From JAEUJM01 sp964635055 (lineage in GTDB: Bacteria > Actinomycetota > Acidimicrobiia > Acidimicrobiales > DATDAH01): a stretch of 64,000 nt of DNA. This document shows, piece by piece, positions 52,248 through 60,533 of the stretch (the first letter of the stretch is position 1; every line of letters starts with the position of its first letter). The DNA is taken from the NCBI GenBank assembly GCA_964635055.1, contig CAZWMT010000013.1:62001-126000 (forward strand), given 5' to 3'. The notes under the pieces are model-generated. The model was not told the origin of the DNA, ran no database searches, and worked only from the letters and a program-made list of their open reading frames with translations. The translations under genes and the position numbers were made by a program.

Positions 52248-53857
52248 GCTTCTCCTGTCTCAGCGGCTGCGGAGGCAGCACGCTCTCGTAGCTCGAACTT
52301 CAAGATCTTGCCGCTGGCGTTCATCGGCAGCGCGTCGACCACCTCGACGTACCGGGGCACCTTGTAGTTGGCCATGTTGGCCCGTGCCCAGTCGACGACC
52401 CCGTCCGGCGTCACGTCGGCGCCGGCGCGGGGGACGACGTAGGCCATCACCACCTCGCCGAAGCGCTCGTCGGGCACCCCCACCACCGCGGCCTGGGCGA
52501 TGCCACCGTGGCCGAGCAGCAGGTTCTCGACCTCGGCGGGGTAGATGTTCTCGCCGCCGCGGATGATCATGTCCTTCTTGCGGTCGGTGATGTCGAGGTA
52601 GCCCCGGTCGTCCATCACGCCGATGTCGCCGGTGTGCAGCCAGCCGTCTGCGTCGATGGCCTCGGCGGTCTGTTCGGGGTCCTCGAAGTAGCCGAGCATG
52701 ACGTTGTAGCCCCGCACCACCACCTCGCCGGGCTCGCCCCGGGGCACCTCGTTGCCGTGGTCGTCGACCACCAGCACCTCGACGTCCTCGATGGCCCGCC
52801 CCGAGGAGCCCGAGATGGTCGCCTCGTCGTCGTCGGCCCGGCAGATGGTGGCCGTGCCCGTGCACTCGGTGAGCCCGTAGGCGGTGAGGATGGTCGTGAA
52901 CGTGAGTTCGGTGCGCATGCGCTTGAGCATCTCGACGGGCACCGGCGCCGCCCCGGTGACGGCGAGGCGCAGGCTGGACAGGTCATACCGGTCGCGGTCG
53001 GGGTGCTCGAGGATCGCCTGGTAGAGCGTGGGCGCCCCGGGCAGCATCGAGATCTGCTCGGCCTCCACGTTCCGGAGCACCTGGTCCACGTCGAACACGG
53101 CCTGCGGGACGATCGTGGCGCCTCGCATCAGCGCCGCCATCCAGCCCGCCTTGTAGCCGAACGTGTGGAAGAAGGGCATGACCACCAGGTAGCGGTCGCC
53201 CTCGGTGAGGCCGACGGTGCGCGACCACGTCTCGAACACCCGCAGGGTCTGGGCGTGGGTGACCATCACGCCCTTGGGGCGGCCGGTGGTGCCGGACGTG
53301 AAGATGATGTCCGACAGGTCGTCGGGCTCCACCCCCGCGGTGCGGGCGGCGGCGTCCTCGGGCGTGACCGAGCCCCCGGCCTCGAGGTAGTGCGACCACG
53401 TCTCGGTGCCCTCGGGCGCATCACCCCGCAGGATGACGATCGTGTCCAGCGCGGGAAGCGACGCCTCCGCGCCGCGCAGCATGGCCACGTAGTCCGTGTC
53501 GAGGAACCCGTTGACCGTGAACAGGGCCTTGGCGCCGCTCTTCTCGAGCACGTAGGCGGCCTCGGTGCCCTTGAACCGGGTGTTGACGGGCACCAGCACG
53601 CCGCCGGCGCTCAGCAGCCCGAGGGCAGCGATGATCCACTCGTGGATGTTGGGCGCCCAGATGGCGACCCGGTCGCCGGGCTCGACGCCGGCGGCGATGG
53701 CGGCCCGGGTCGAGTGCCCGACCCGTTCGGCGAGCAGGGCGTAGGTCAGCCGGACGTCGCCGTCGACCAGCGCCTCGGCATCGCCGAAGCGGGCGACGCC
53801 GCTCGACACCAGCCCGGGGATCGTCCCCCACTCCTGCCACCCCAAGCTCTCGCGCAT
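52244..53857 (-). CDS. Acyl-CoA synthetase, FadD3-like
   Basis: AMP-forming ligase, 537 aa. The P-loop motif is FTSGTTGRPKGV. The A5 motif is YGLTECTGTATICR, A7/A8 are GWLHTGDIG and ITDRKKDMIIRGGENIYP, and the C-terminal lysine is in NASGKILK. The body resembles mycobacterial FadD3, which activates the HIP indane-propionate formed after opening of steroid rings A and B, particularly PFFHTFGYKAGWMAALMRGATIVP. Start at the ATG (MRESLGW); a GTG three codons earlier is possible. First gene of a four-gene coupled operon with alcohol dehydrogenase, SDR and LLM oxidoreductase, controlled by a CTGAC-type operator. Confidence 0.8.
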   Translation of the reverse strand: MRESLGWQEWGTIPGLVSSGVARFGDAEALVDGDVRLTYALLAERVGHSTRAAIAAGVEPGDRVAIWAPNIHEWIIAALGLLSAGGVLVPVNTRFKGTEAAYVLEKSGAKALFTVNGFLDTDYVAMLRGAEASLPALDTIVILRGDAPEGTETWSHYLEAGGSVTPEDAAARTAGVEPDDLSDIIFTSGTTGRPKGVMVTHAQTLRVFETWSRTVGLTEGDRYLVVMPFFHTFGYKAGWMAALMRGATIVPQAVFDVDQVLRNVEAEQISMLPGAPTLYQAILEHPDRDRYDLSSLRLAVTGAAPVPVEMLKRMRTELTFTTILTAYGLTECTGTATICRADDDEATISGSSGRAIEDVEVLVVDDHGNEVPRGEPGEVVVRGYNVMLGYFEDPEQTAEAIDADGWLHTGDIGVMDDRGYLDITDRKKDMIIRGGENIYPAEVENLLLGHGGIAQAAVVGVPDERFGEVVMAYVVPRAGADVTPDGVVDWARANMANYKVPRYVEVVDALPMNASGKILKFELRERAASAAAETGEA

Positions 53858-53871
53858 GTCCCCCACTCCGG

Positions 53872-53892
53872 AATCTGACAGGTCGTCAGGTT
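53872..53892. promoter_or_regulatory. CTGAC-AGGTC-GTCAG operator between the ligase operon and an esterase
   Basis: The core CTGACAGGTCGTCAG is extended to a near-palindromic AATCTGAC...GTCAGGTT. It fills the middle of the 48-bp gap between two divergent starts, so one bound dimer could control both genes. Confidence 0.72.
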
Positions 53893-53905
53893 AGCTTGGG
53901 CCCTC

Positions 53906-54835
53906 ATGGACGCTGAAGTGCGCACGGTGATGGAACTGATGGAGGGCTTCTTCCCCCGGCCGTCGGCCGGGGAGATCTCCATCGAGGAGGCCCGGGCCCA
54001 GATCGACGCCGGCTCGGGCCTGCTCCAGGGCGAGGACGTGGCCTCGGTCGAGGACCGCACCATCCCCGGCCCCGACGGCAACGACATCCCCGTGAGGGTC
54101 TACCGGGCCTCCGACGCCACCGACCTGCCGGTCGTGGTCTACCTGCACGGCGGCGGGTTCGTGCTGTGCGGCCTGGGCACCCACGACGGGCTGTGCCGCG
54201 CGACGACGAACGCCGTCGGCTGCGTCACCGTGTCGGTCGACTACCGACTCGCCCCCGAGCACCGCTACCCCGCCGCCCCGCGGGACTCGTTCGCAGCCAC
54301 CCAGTGGGTCGTGGACAACGCCTACGACGAGGGCTGGGACGGGTCGCGGCTGGCCGTCGCCGGCGACAGTGCCGGCGGCAACCTGTCGGCGGTCGTGGCC
54401 CAGATGGCCCGCGACCTGGGCGGGCCCGCCATCGCGCTCCAACTGCTGATCTACCCGGTCGTCGACCCCATGGGCACGTACCCCTCGCACAGCACCAACG
54501 GGCACGGGTACTTCCTCGAGCAGGTCGACATGGACTGGTACCACGAGCAGTACTTCGCCTCGCCCGCCGACGGCACCGAGCCCTACGCCGCGCCCATCCG
54601 GGCCGAGTCGCTCGCCGGCCTGCCCCCCGCCTACATCGTGACCGCCGAGTTCGACCCCCTCCGTGACGAGGGCGAGGCCTACGGCGCGGCGCTCGAGGCG
54701 GCCGGCGTCCCCACCACGGTCGTCCGGGCACCCGACATGTTCCACGGGTTCTTCAACATGGGCGCCTACCTCCCCGGCGCCAAGACCGCCAACGACGGCG
54801 CGTTCGCCGCACTCCGCGAGGCGCTCGGCACCTGA
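53906..54835 (+). CDS. Alpha/beta hydrolase, hormone-sensitive-lipase-type esterase
   Basis: 309 aa. HGGGF (81-85), Ser155 in GDSAGGN, Asp250 in AEFDPLRDEG and His280 in DMFHGFF give the complete HSL triad. It is the paralogue of the gene at 24689-25618, with nearly identical spacing. No signal peptide. It is divergent from the FadD3-like operon and shares its operator, so it may release the acid that the ligase then activates. Confidence 0.9.
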   Translation: MDAEVRTVMELMEGFFPRPSAGEISIEEARAQIDAGSGLLQGEDVASVEDRTIPGPDGNDIPVRVYRASDATDLPVVVYLHGGGFVLCGLGTHDGLCRATTNAVGCVTVSVDYRLAPEHRYPAAPRDSFAATQWVVDNAYDEGWDGSRLAVAGDSAGGNLSAVVAQMARDLGGPAIALQLLIYPVVDPMGTYPSHSTNGHGYFLEQVDMDWYHEQYFASPADGTEPYAAPIRAESLAGLPPAYIVTAEFDPLRDEGEAYGAALEAAGVPTTVVRAPDMFHGFFNMGAYLPGAKTANDGAFAALREALGT

Positions 54836-54889
54836 TGCACACCGCCGCCTCGGCCTGACAGGTGTGTGCGTGTGTGTGATCCTGGCCAC

Positions 54890-56686
54890 ATGGGTTGGTC
54901 CCGACGAGTGCTGTGCGGCAGCTTGCTGTTGAGCATGGCTGCGGTCGTCGCCGCCCTCGGGGTGGGCTCGGCGGCTTCGGCCGACAGTCGACCGCGGGCC
55001 GGCGACACCGTCACCGTCGCCTCGCTCGCCCTCGGTGGCGAGCACACCTGCGCGCTCTTCTCCAATGGGGTGGTCAAGTGCTGGGGCCACGCCGGCACCC
55101 TCGGTCTCGGGGACTCGCTGAGCCGGGGTGACCAGCCAGACGAGATGGGTCGCCAGCTCGCCTCGGTCGACCTCGGCACGGGCCGCGTTGCTACCGCCAT
55201 CAGCGCCGGCAGCAACTTCACGTGTGCCCTGCTCGACGACGGCGGGGTGAAGTGCTGGGGCGGAAACGACGACGGGCAGCTCGGACAGGGCGACGACTCC
55301 CCCCGGGGAGGTGCCCGCGACCAGCTCGGCGACCACCTCCCCGAGATCGACCTGGGCACCGGCCGGACGGCCGTCGCCATCACCGCCGGCGGCCTCCATG
55401 CGTGCGCCCTCCTGGACGACAGCTCGGTCAAGTGCTGGGGTGTCGGTGGCGCCCTGGGCCTCGGGCTGTTCTTGGACTACGACAACCGTGGCGACGACCC
55501 GGGGGAGATGGGCGACGCCCTCCCCGCCGTCGACCTCGGAACCGGTCGCACCGTCGTGAAGGTGGTCACGGGTCCCGACCACACGTGCGCGATCCTCGAC
55601 GACAGCTCGCTCAAGTGCTGGGGGGCCAACTACCTGGGCCAGTTGGGGCTCGGCGACAACCACGACCGAGGCATGCACCCTGGCGAGATGGGCGATGCCC
55701 TGCCGGCGGTCGACCTCGGCACCGGGCGCTCGCCAGTGGACATCACCGTCGGTTCGGGCACCACGTGCGCGCGGCTCGACGACGCCTCCCTCAAGTGTTG
55801 GGGCGACGGGCGGAACGGCCGGCTCGGCCGCTCGGTCTATGGCGTCGGCGACGACCACGGTGAGATGGGCGATCAGCTGCCGCCCATGCCGTTCGGGGCG
55901 GGGCGCACGACCCCTTCGGTGAGCATCGGCGGAGGCGACGCCTGTGCCGTGTTCGACGACGGGACGACGAAGTGCTGGGGCTTGAACGACTACGGGCAAC
56001 TGGGTCAGGGCGACATCGCCAGTCGGGCCGACATCCCCGGCGTGGCGCCGATCGATCTGGGTGCGGGGCGCGTCGCCACCTCCATCACCGCCGGGGAGGA
56101 TCACGCCTGTGCGATCCTCGATGACGCGTCGGTCAAGTGCTGGGGACGCAACATCGACGGCGATCTGGGGCTCGGGGACACCCACACGCGGGGCGACGGT
56201 CTCGGCGAGATGGGCGACGACCTGCCGGTCCTCGACCTCGTCCCGGATCAGCACGTACGCCGACCCGATCTCGCCATCAAGCGTGACGGCGGCCCGTGGC
56301 TGGGTGACGACCACTACGAGTCGACGTTGAACCAGGTCGTCACGGTGCGACGGGAGCGCCTTGGCAGCGTGACCTTCTTCGTGCGGGTCCAGAACGACAG
56401 CGACCATCGGGCCCGCCTCACCGTCCTGCAGATGGGCCCGAGCGACTCGCACCTCGCGCGGAGATACTTCGCCGGGCGGTCAGCGAGGGACATCTCCATC
56501 GCGGTGCTGACCGGGCACTACGTGACCTCACCTCTGGAACCGGGCGAATCCGCCACGATCAGGATCGAGGCGCACGTGGATCGCCATGCCCGCCACGACC
56601 ACGTGTACGGGATCCCTCTCCGTGTCCGTGTCTTGGGATCCGATCTCCCAGTGGACACGGTGCAAGCCGAGGTCAAGGTCCACTGA
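54890..56686 (+). CDS. Secreted RCC1/BLIP-II-type beta-propeller protein
   Basis: 598 aa. Signal peptide (MGWSRRVLCGSLLLSMAAVVAALGVG, cleavage near ASA). Seven RCC1-like blades follow to about residue 460, each with an ITAGxxHxCALLDD, SVKCWG-type motif and a following GQLGLGD. A pair of cysteines recurs in each blade, C-A-x-L and K-C-W-G, so disulfides probably staple the blades. The C-terminal 130 residues form an unrelated beta domain (RLGSVTFFVRVQNDSDHRARLTVLQ). It is an extracellular binding protein. Start chosen at MGWSRR; the longer frame adds a non-signal leader. Confidence 0.85.
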   Translation: MGWSRRVLCGSLLLSMAAVVAALGVGSAASADSRPRAGDTVTVASLALGGEHTCALFSNGVVKCWGHAGTLGLGDSLSRGDQPDEMGRQLASVDLGTGRVATAISAGSNFTCALLDDGGVKCWGGNDDGQLGQGDDSPRGGARDQLGDHLPEIDLGTGRTAVAITAGGLHACALLDDSSVKCWGVGGALGLGLFLDYDNRGDDPGEMGDALPAVDLGTGRTVVKVVTGPDHTCAILDDSSLKCWGANYLGQLGLGDNHDRGMHPGEMGDALPAVDLGTGRSPVDITVGSGTTCARLDDASLKCWGDGRNGRLGRSVYGVGDDHGEMGDQLPPMPFGAGRTTPSVSIGGGDACAVFDDGTTKCWGLNDYGQLGQGDIASRADIPGVAPIDLGAGRVATSITAGEDHACAILDDASVKCWGRNIDGDLGLGDTHTRGDGLGEMGDDLPVLDLVPDQHVRRPDLAIKRDGGPWLGDDHYESTLNQVVTVRRERLGSVTFFVRVQNDSDHRARLTVLQMGPSDSHLARRYFAGRSARDISIAVLTGHYVTSPLEPGESATIRIEAHVDRHARHDHVYGIPLRVRVLGSDLPVDTVQAEVKVH

Positions 56687-57211
56687 CCATTCGAGACGCA
56701 GCGCAACGCAGGGCGTCGGCCTTGGTGTCGGGGACCGGGTAACGCGGGTGTCAGCGGTCCGTCGGGCGCGTGATGTACGCCTCCACTCGACCATGGCGGA
56801 TTCGGGGTCCATGGCTCGGACTTCGTCCTCTGCCCAGCCAGCCGTGTGGACGAGGCGCTCGACGAGCCACTGAGGCACCGGCTCCGACTCGACCTCCCGT
56901 GCCGCGTCGACATCGCCGGCAGCCCGGCCGAGCATGGTGACGACCTCAGCGAGTGCCTGGGTCCGAGGGTTCCTCGGTAGGTCTGCCACCCTCCCCTTCA
57001 TCTCGGCGTGGACGGCGGCATCGGACCTGGCGCCCGCGGCCCACACCTCGGCGATCTCGACCACCCGTGTGCCGAGGTCGTCAGTGGTGACCCTCCACAC
57101 GATCCGCCAGTGCCGGTCGCCGACAGTCAGCTTGCGAAAACCGATCAGCGCGCCCACCAGAGGCTCTCCCGCCTCGGGATCGCATTCGAGGAGGAGCAGC
57201 TTCTTCAGCAC
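56528..57211 (-). pseudogene. RelE/ParE-like toxin-domain remnant, N-truncated and running past its normal end
   Basis: LLLLECDPEAGEPLVGALIGFRKLTVGDRHWRIVWRVTTD and VVEIAEVWAAGARSDAAVHAEM are typical of RelE-type toxins. The first strand and helix of the family are absent: an in-frame stop, that of the SDR, lies upstream and no good start is seen. The only start is a GTG at VLKKLLLLE. After about residue 175 the frame becomes the antisense of the RCC1 gene C-terminus, so the original stop appears lost. Codons of the first 170 residues look gene-like. I call it a decayed or mis-ended toxin; a frameshift is an alternative. Confidence 0.5.
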
Positions 57212-57253
57212 CTGGCGGGCACGATCGCCGCCGCCACCAGGCTGGGCGAGACG

Positions 57254-58033
57254 TCACTCGAACCAGTGGCCGCCGTTGACGTCGAGGGCCTGACCGGTCA
57301 CGACACGGCTCAGGTCTGAGGCGAAGAACACCACCGAGTCGGCGATCTCGGCCGAGGTGGGCAGGTGGTGCAGGGCGGTCTCGTCGGCGACCTGGTCGTA
57401 CTTCTCCTCGGGGGTGATGCCCTCCTGCTCGGCGAGGAAGCGGAAGTACCACTCGACCGAGTCGCCCCAGATGTAGCCGGGCACCACCGAGTTGACCCGG
57501 ATCTGGTACTCGCCCAGCTCGAGGGCCAGCGTCTTGGCCGCGGCCAGCAGCGCCGACTTGGAGGCGGCGTAGATGCCGAACTCCTTCTGGATCCTGCGGG
57601 CGGACATCGAGTTGATGAAGACGACCGACCCGCCGCCGTTCGTCTTCATGTGCGGGATGCAGGCCTTCGTCATCTGGATCGACCCGAACACGTTCACCTC
57701 GAAGCCGGTGCGCCAGGTCTTCATCTCGTTGTCCTCGATGGTCTCGAACGGTGGCTGGACGAACGCGTTGTTCACCAGCACGTCGAGCCGACCGAACTTG
57801 TCCTGCGCAGCGTCGGCCAGCGCCTGGCACTGCGCCTGGTCGGTGATGTCCGTCGGCACGCACAGGGCCCTGCGCCCGAAGGCCTCGACCTCAGCGGCCA
57901 CCGCTTCGAGCTTGCCCGCCGAGCGGGCGCCGAGCACCACGTCGGCGCCCTCCCGGGCGAAGGCGAGTGAGATGTCCCGACCCATGCCAGGACCCACACC
58001 CGAGACGATGGCCACACGGTTCTCCAAGAGCAT
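57254..58033 (-). CDS. Short-chain dehydrogenase/reductase (259 aa)
   Basis: SDR with an unusual cofactor motif SGVGPGMG (11-18) in place of TGxxxGxG, LGARSAGKLEAV (Arg/Lys after beta-2, NADP-like), NNAFVQPPF and YAASKSALL. The C-terminus ends VNGGHWFE. The SGVGPGxG variant is seen in a subfamily of actinobacterial SDRs linked to steroid or terpenoid oxidation. It is divergent from a LLM oxidoreductase with only 41 bp between starts. Confidence 0.88.
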   Translation of the reverse strand: MLLENRVAIVSGVGPGMGRDISLAFAREGADVVLGARSAGKLEAVAAEVEAFGRRALCVPTDITDQAQCQALADAAQDKFGRLDVLVNNAFVQPPFETIEDNEMKTWRTGFEVNVFGSIQMTKACIPHMKTNGGGSVVFINSMSARRIQKEFGIYAASKSALLAAAKTLALELGEYQIRVNSVVPGYIWGDSVEWYFRFLAEQEGITPEEKYDQVADETALHHLPTSAEIADSVVFFASDLSRVVTGQALDVNGGHWFE

Positions 58034-58074
58034 CCCGCGATCGTGGCACGCGCCGCGCCACTACGTTGTCCGCG

Positions 58075-58992
58075 ATGGCTTCGATCGTCCCCGACGGCAC
58101 CCTCGTGTACGGCATGCAGCTCCAAATCCAGTCGCAGAGCCGCATCTACGTCGAGCCGTGGGAGGCCGACGCCGGCGCCGCCGAACTGGCGGCGGTGGCC
58201 CGCAAGGCCGACGAAACCGGCTTCTTCTACATCGCCGTCTGCGACCACGTCACCATCCCGCCCCCGCTGGATCAGAAGATGGGCGACGTCTGGTACGACA
58301 CCGTCGCCACGCTGGGCTGGCTGGCGGGCATCACCCGGAACGTGCGGCTGCTCTCCCATGTGTATGTGGTCGCCTACCGCCACCCGCTGCAGACGGCCAA
58401 GGCCTTCACCACGCTGGACGAGCTGTCGGGCGGGCGGGCCATCCTCGGCGTCGGCGCCGGCCACGTCGAGGCCGAGTTCGAGCGCCTCGGTGTGCCGTTC
58501 GACACCAGGGGGGCCGACACCGACGCGGCGGTCGACGTCATCCGCTCGGTGTTCGACGGCTCGTACCCCGACGCCGGCATCGGGCCCGCGCCCCGCCAGT
58601 CGCCCATACCGGTGTGGATCGGCGGCTCGTCCCGACCGGCGCTACGCCGGGCCGCAGCACGCGGCGACGGCTGGCTGCCCCAGGGCACCGCCATGAAGGA
58701 CATGCCTGATGCCATCGCCTACCTGCGCGAGCAGCGGGCGGCGGCCGGGCGGGGCGACGACCCCATCGACATCGGCGCCATCACCGGCGTGTACTACGTG
58801 GGCGAGCCCGATTGGGACGTCGGCCCGTGGACCACCACTGGTCCCGCCGAGAAGATCGCCGAGCAGATCCGGGCCTTCGCCGACCTGGGCGTGAACCACG
58901 CCCAGATCCGCTTCCGCAACCGCTCGGTGGAAGAGCTGCTCGATCAGATGGACGCCTTCGGCGCCGACGTCGCTCCCCTACTGAACGACTGA
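58075..58992 (+). CDS. LLM-class F420-type oxidoreductase (305 aa)
   Basis: Luciferase-like barrel: FFYIAVCDHVTIPPPLDQ (His of the F420 site), LLSHVYVVAYRHPLQTAKAFTTLDELSGGR, ILGVGAGHVEAEFERLG, SPIPVWIGGSSRPALRRAA. It resembles the F420 alcohol or ketone dehydrogenase-like group. Followed after 12 bp by a VOC-family gene, and by the MmcQ-like gene beyond a repeat. ATG chosen at MASIVPDG. Confidence 0.86.
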   Translation: MASIVPDGTLVYGMQLQIQSQSRIYVEPWEADAGAAELAAVARKADETGFFYIAVCDHVTIPPPLDQKMGDVWYDTVATLGWLAGITRNVRLLSHVYVVAYRHPLQTAKAFTTLDELSGGRAILGVGAGHVEAEFERLGVPFDTRGADTDAAVDVIRSVFDGSYPDAGIGPAPRQSPIPVWIGGSSRPALRRAAARGDGWLPQGTAMKDMPDAIAYLREQRAAAGRGDDPIDIGAITGVYYVGEPDWDVGPWTTTGPAEKIAEQIRAFADLGVNHAQIRFRNRSVEELLDQMDAFGADVAPLLND

Positions 58993-59004
58993 AGGATCGC
59001 TCGC

Positions 59005-59394
59005 GTGGAGGTGCTCTCCAGCCGGGTGATGCTGGCACCGACCGATTTCCAGCGGTCGGTCGCGTTCTACCGCGACACGCTGGGCCTGCGGATCTACCGC
59101 GAGTTCGGCGCCGACGGCCACCAGACCGGTGTGGTGTTCTTCCTCGGCGGCGGCTACCTCGAGCTCAGCGCGTCGGGCAGCACGTCGGCCATGGGCTCGG
59201 TGACGCTGTGGTTGCAGGTTCCCGACCTGGCCGCCGAACACGCCCGGCTGGCGGCGGCGGGTGTCACCATCACCGAGCCACCGAACCGCAAGCCCTGGGG
59301 CCTCGACGAGATGTGGGCCCTCGACCCCGACGGCCACCGCCTCTGCCTGGTCGAGGTGCCCCCCGACCACCCCATCCGCCGGCGCCTCATCTGA
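59005..59394 (+). CDS. VOC/glyoxalase-fold protein (129 aa)
   Basis: Single vicinal-oxygen-chelate domain: VMLAPTDFQRSVAFYRDTLGLRIYREFG, GVVFFLGGGYLELSA, VTLWLQVPDLAAEHARLAAAGV, MWALDPDGHRLCLVEVP. Family members are glyoxalases, ring-cleavage dioxygenases and thiol transferases. Metal ligands expected at the first-strand region and the final Glu. GTG start. Cotranscribed with the LLM gene. Confidence 0.85.
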   Translation: MEVLSSRVMLAPTDFQRSVAFYRDTLGLRIYREFGADGHQTGVVFFLGGGYLELSASGSTSAMGSVTLWLQVPDLAAEHARLAAAGVTITEPPNRKPWGLDEMWALDPDGHRLCLVEVPPDHPIRRRLI

Positions 59395-59395
59395 T

Positions 59396-59445
59396 CGCTC
59401 TTCGACTGGCGCCTCATCGCACCGTCAGGGGTGGCTCGTCCCTCG
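59396..59445. repeat. Dispersed CTTCGGC-type element, copy D (diverged)
   Basis: CGCTCTTCGACTGGCGCCTC, ATCGCACCGTCA and GGCTCGTCCCTCG match the order of blocks in the copies at 9142 and 19995. It begins 1 bp after the VOC stop codon. Confidence 0.6.
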
Positions 59446-59513
59446 CCAACCGGGCCTTGGCCGGGTGTTGTCGCCAGGAGCCCGGCGCCTTCGTTCGCAG
59501 TAGCGTCCGCGGC

Positions 59514-59915
59514 ATGGTCACGATGGACGAGGTCGCCGCCATTATCGAGGCGTTCCCGGGGGTGACCGTCGGCGAGCGCTACGGCCACCGCACCTGGTCG
59601 GCCTTCGGCAAGGCCGTCGTCTGGCATCGCCCGTTCAGCAAGGCCGACATCAAGCGCTTCGGCGACGAGACGCCGCCAGACGGCGACATCCTCGCGGTGA
59701 CCGTCGAGGACCTGGCCGAGAAGGAGGCGGTGCTGGCGGCGAACCCCGATGCCTTCTTCACCATCCCCCACTTCGACGGCTACGCAGCCGTCCTGGTGCA
59801 CCTTCGCGTCGCCAGCGTCAAAGCCGTCGAGGGGGCGATCCTCGACGGCTGGCTGGCTCGTGCACCAGAGGATGTCGCCGAGGCCTACCTGCGCGAGGCC
59901 GGCGCCGAGCGATGA
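59514..59915 (+). CDS. MmcQ/YjbR-family protein (133 aa)
   Basis: Small alpha+beta protein. The N-terminus MDEVAAIIEAFPGVTVGERYGHRTWSAFGKAVVW and PDAFFTIPHFDGYAAVLVHL are characteristic of the YjbR/CyaY-like-superfold family, whose members bind DNA or nucleotides weakly and have no proven enzyme activity. C-terminal LDGWLARAPEDVAEAYLRE is the typical helix. An in-frame ATG three codons later is also a good start. Confidence 0.85.
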   Translation: MVTMDEVAAIIEAFPGVTVGERYGHRTWSAFGKAVVWHRPFSKADIKRFGDETPPDGDILAVTVEDLAEKEAVLAANPDAFFTIPHFDGYAAVLVHLRVASVKAVEGAILDGWLARAPEDVAEAYLREAGAER

Positions 59916-59931
59916 ACGACGACGGCGCGAC

Positions 59932-60180
59932 CTACTCGCCGCCGGCGCCGTCCAGCGACGCGTGGAATTCGTCATCCCGTCCGCGGCGGTCCACCCACGC
60001 CGGGCTGTCGTGCACCAATGTCTTCGCCTCGTCGAGTGGCTTGCCCAGGACTTCGACCGTGGCTCGAACCGACTGCACTTTGGTGAAGCCCTCGTCCCGT
60101 AGCACGGTGAGCGTCGCGTCCCAGGACCCGGTCTCGTCCAACACGTCACGCGCCCTCGATGAAACCGCGGTTGTGGTCAC
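59932..60180 (-). CDS. Small protein with a ribosomal L7/L12-CTD-like segment (82 aa)
   Basis: The central VQSVRATVEVLGKPLDEAKTLVHDSP looks like the helix-strand-helix of the L7/L12 C-terminal domain (LxEAKxLVxxxP). The N-terminus ARDVLDETGSWDATLTVLRDEGFTK may be a further helix. Starts with GTG and overlaps the upstream 100-aa gene by 4 bp (GTGA), so the two are made as a pair. Function unknown; protein-protein adaptors of this fold are known outside ribosomes. Confidence 0.65.
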   Translation of the reverse strand: MTTTAVSSRARDVLDETGSWDATLTVLRDEGFTKVQSVRATVEVLGKPLDEAKTLVHDSPAWVDRRGRDDEFHASLDGAGGE

Positions 60181-60479
60181 GTGACCTCCCTCGTCAGATC
60201 CACTCGTACCCGAACTCTACGACCGCGACGCGACCCGGTCAGTCGCGTTCCTGTGACGATGAGGGTCTCGAAGCCCAGTTCGACGAACCCCGGAAACAGC
60301 TGGGTCCGTGCCGCTGTGAGCAATCCCGACGCACCAACCGATAGGAGTTCGTCGCTCGCTGGATAGATCACCACATCGCGCAACTCGAGTGTCGTCCCGC
60401 CCACATGGACCTCAGCGAGCATCTCGACAGCACCAGCGTCTGTCTCGAGACGGCACTCGAAGAGCTCTCCGGATTCCAT
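60177..60479 (-). CDS. Hypothetical protein (100 aa), coupled to the L7/L12-like gene
   Basis: Beta-rich small soluble protein: LFECRLETDAGAVEMLAEVHVGGTTLELRDVVIYPA and GFVELGFETLIVTGTRLTGSRRGRRVRVRVDL. The C-terminus is basic, suggesting nucleic acid or ribosome contact. ATG start; its stop overlaps the next start by 4 bp. No recognised family. Confidence 0.6.
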   Translation of the reverse strand: MESGELFECRLETDAGAVEMLAEVHVGGTTLELRDVVIYPASDELLSVGASGLLTAARTQLFPGFVELGFETLIVTGTRLTGSRRGRRVRVRVDLTREVT

Positions 60480-60533
60480 GCTCTCACGCTATGGAGCACC
60501 TCTGACAGGCTCGCCGCCTGGCCCACGGTGGGC

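Noticed and set aside
53891..56452. 850-codon minus-strand open frame opposite the esterase and RCC1 genes
   Set aside because: It is antisense to two genes with intact catalytic or repeat motifs, and its composition is the usual antisense artefact of GC-rich DNA.
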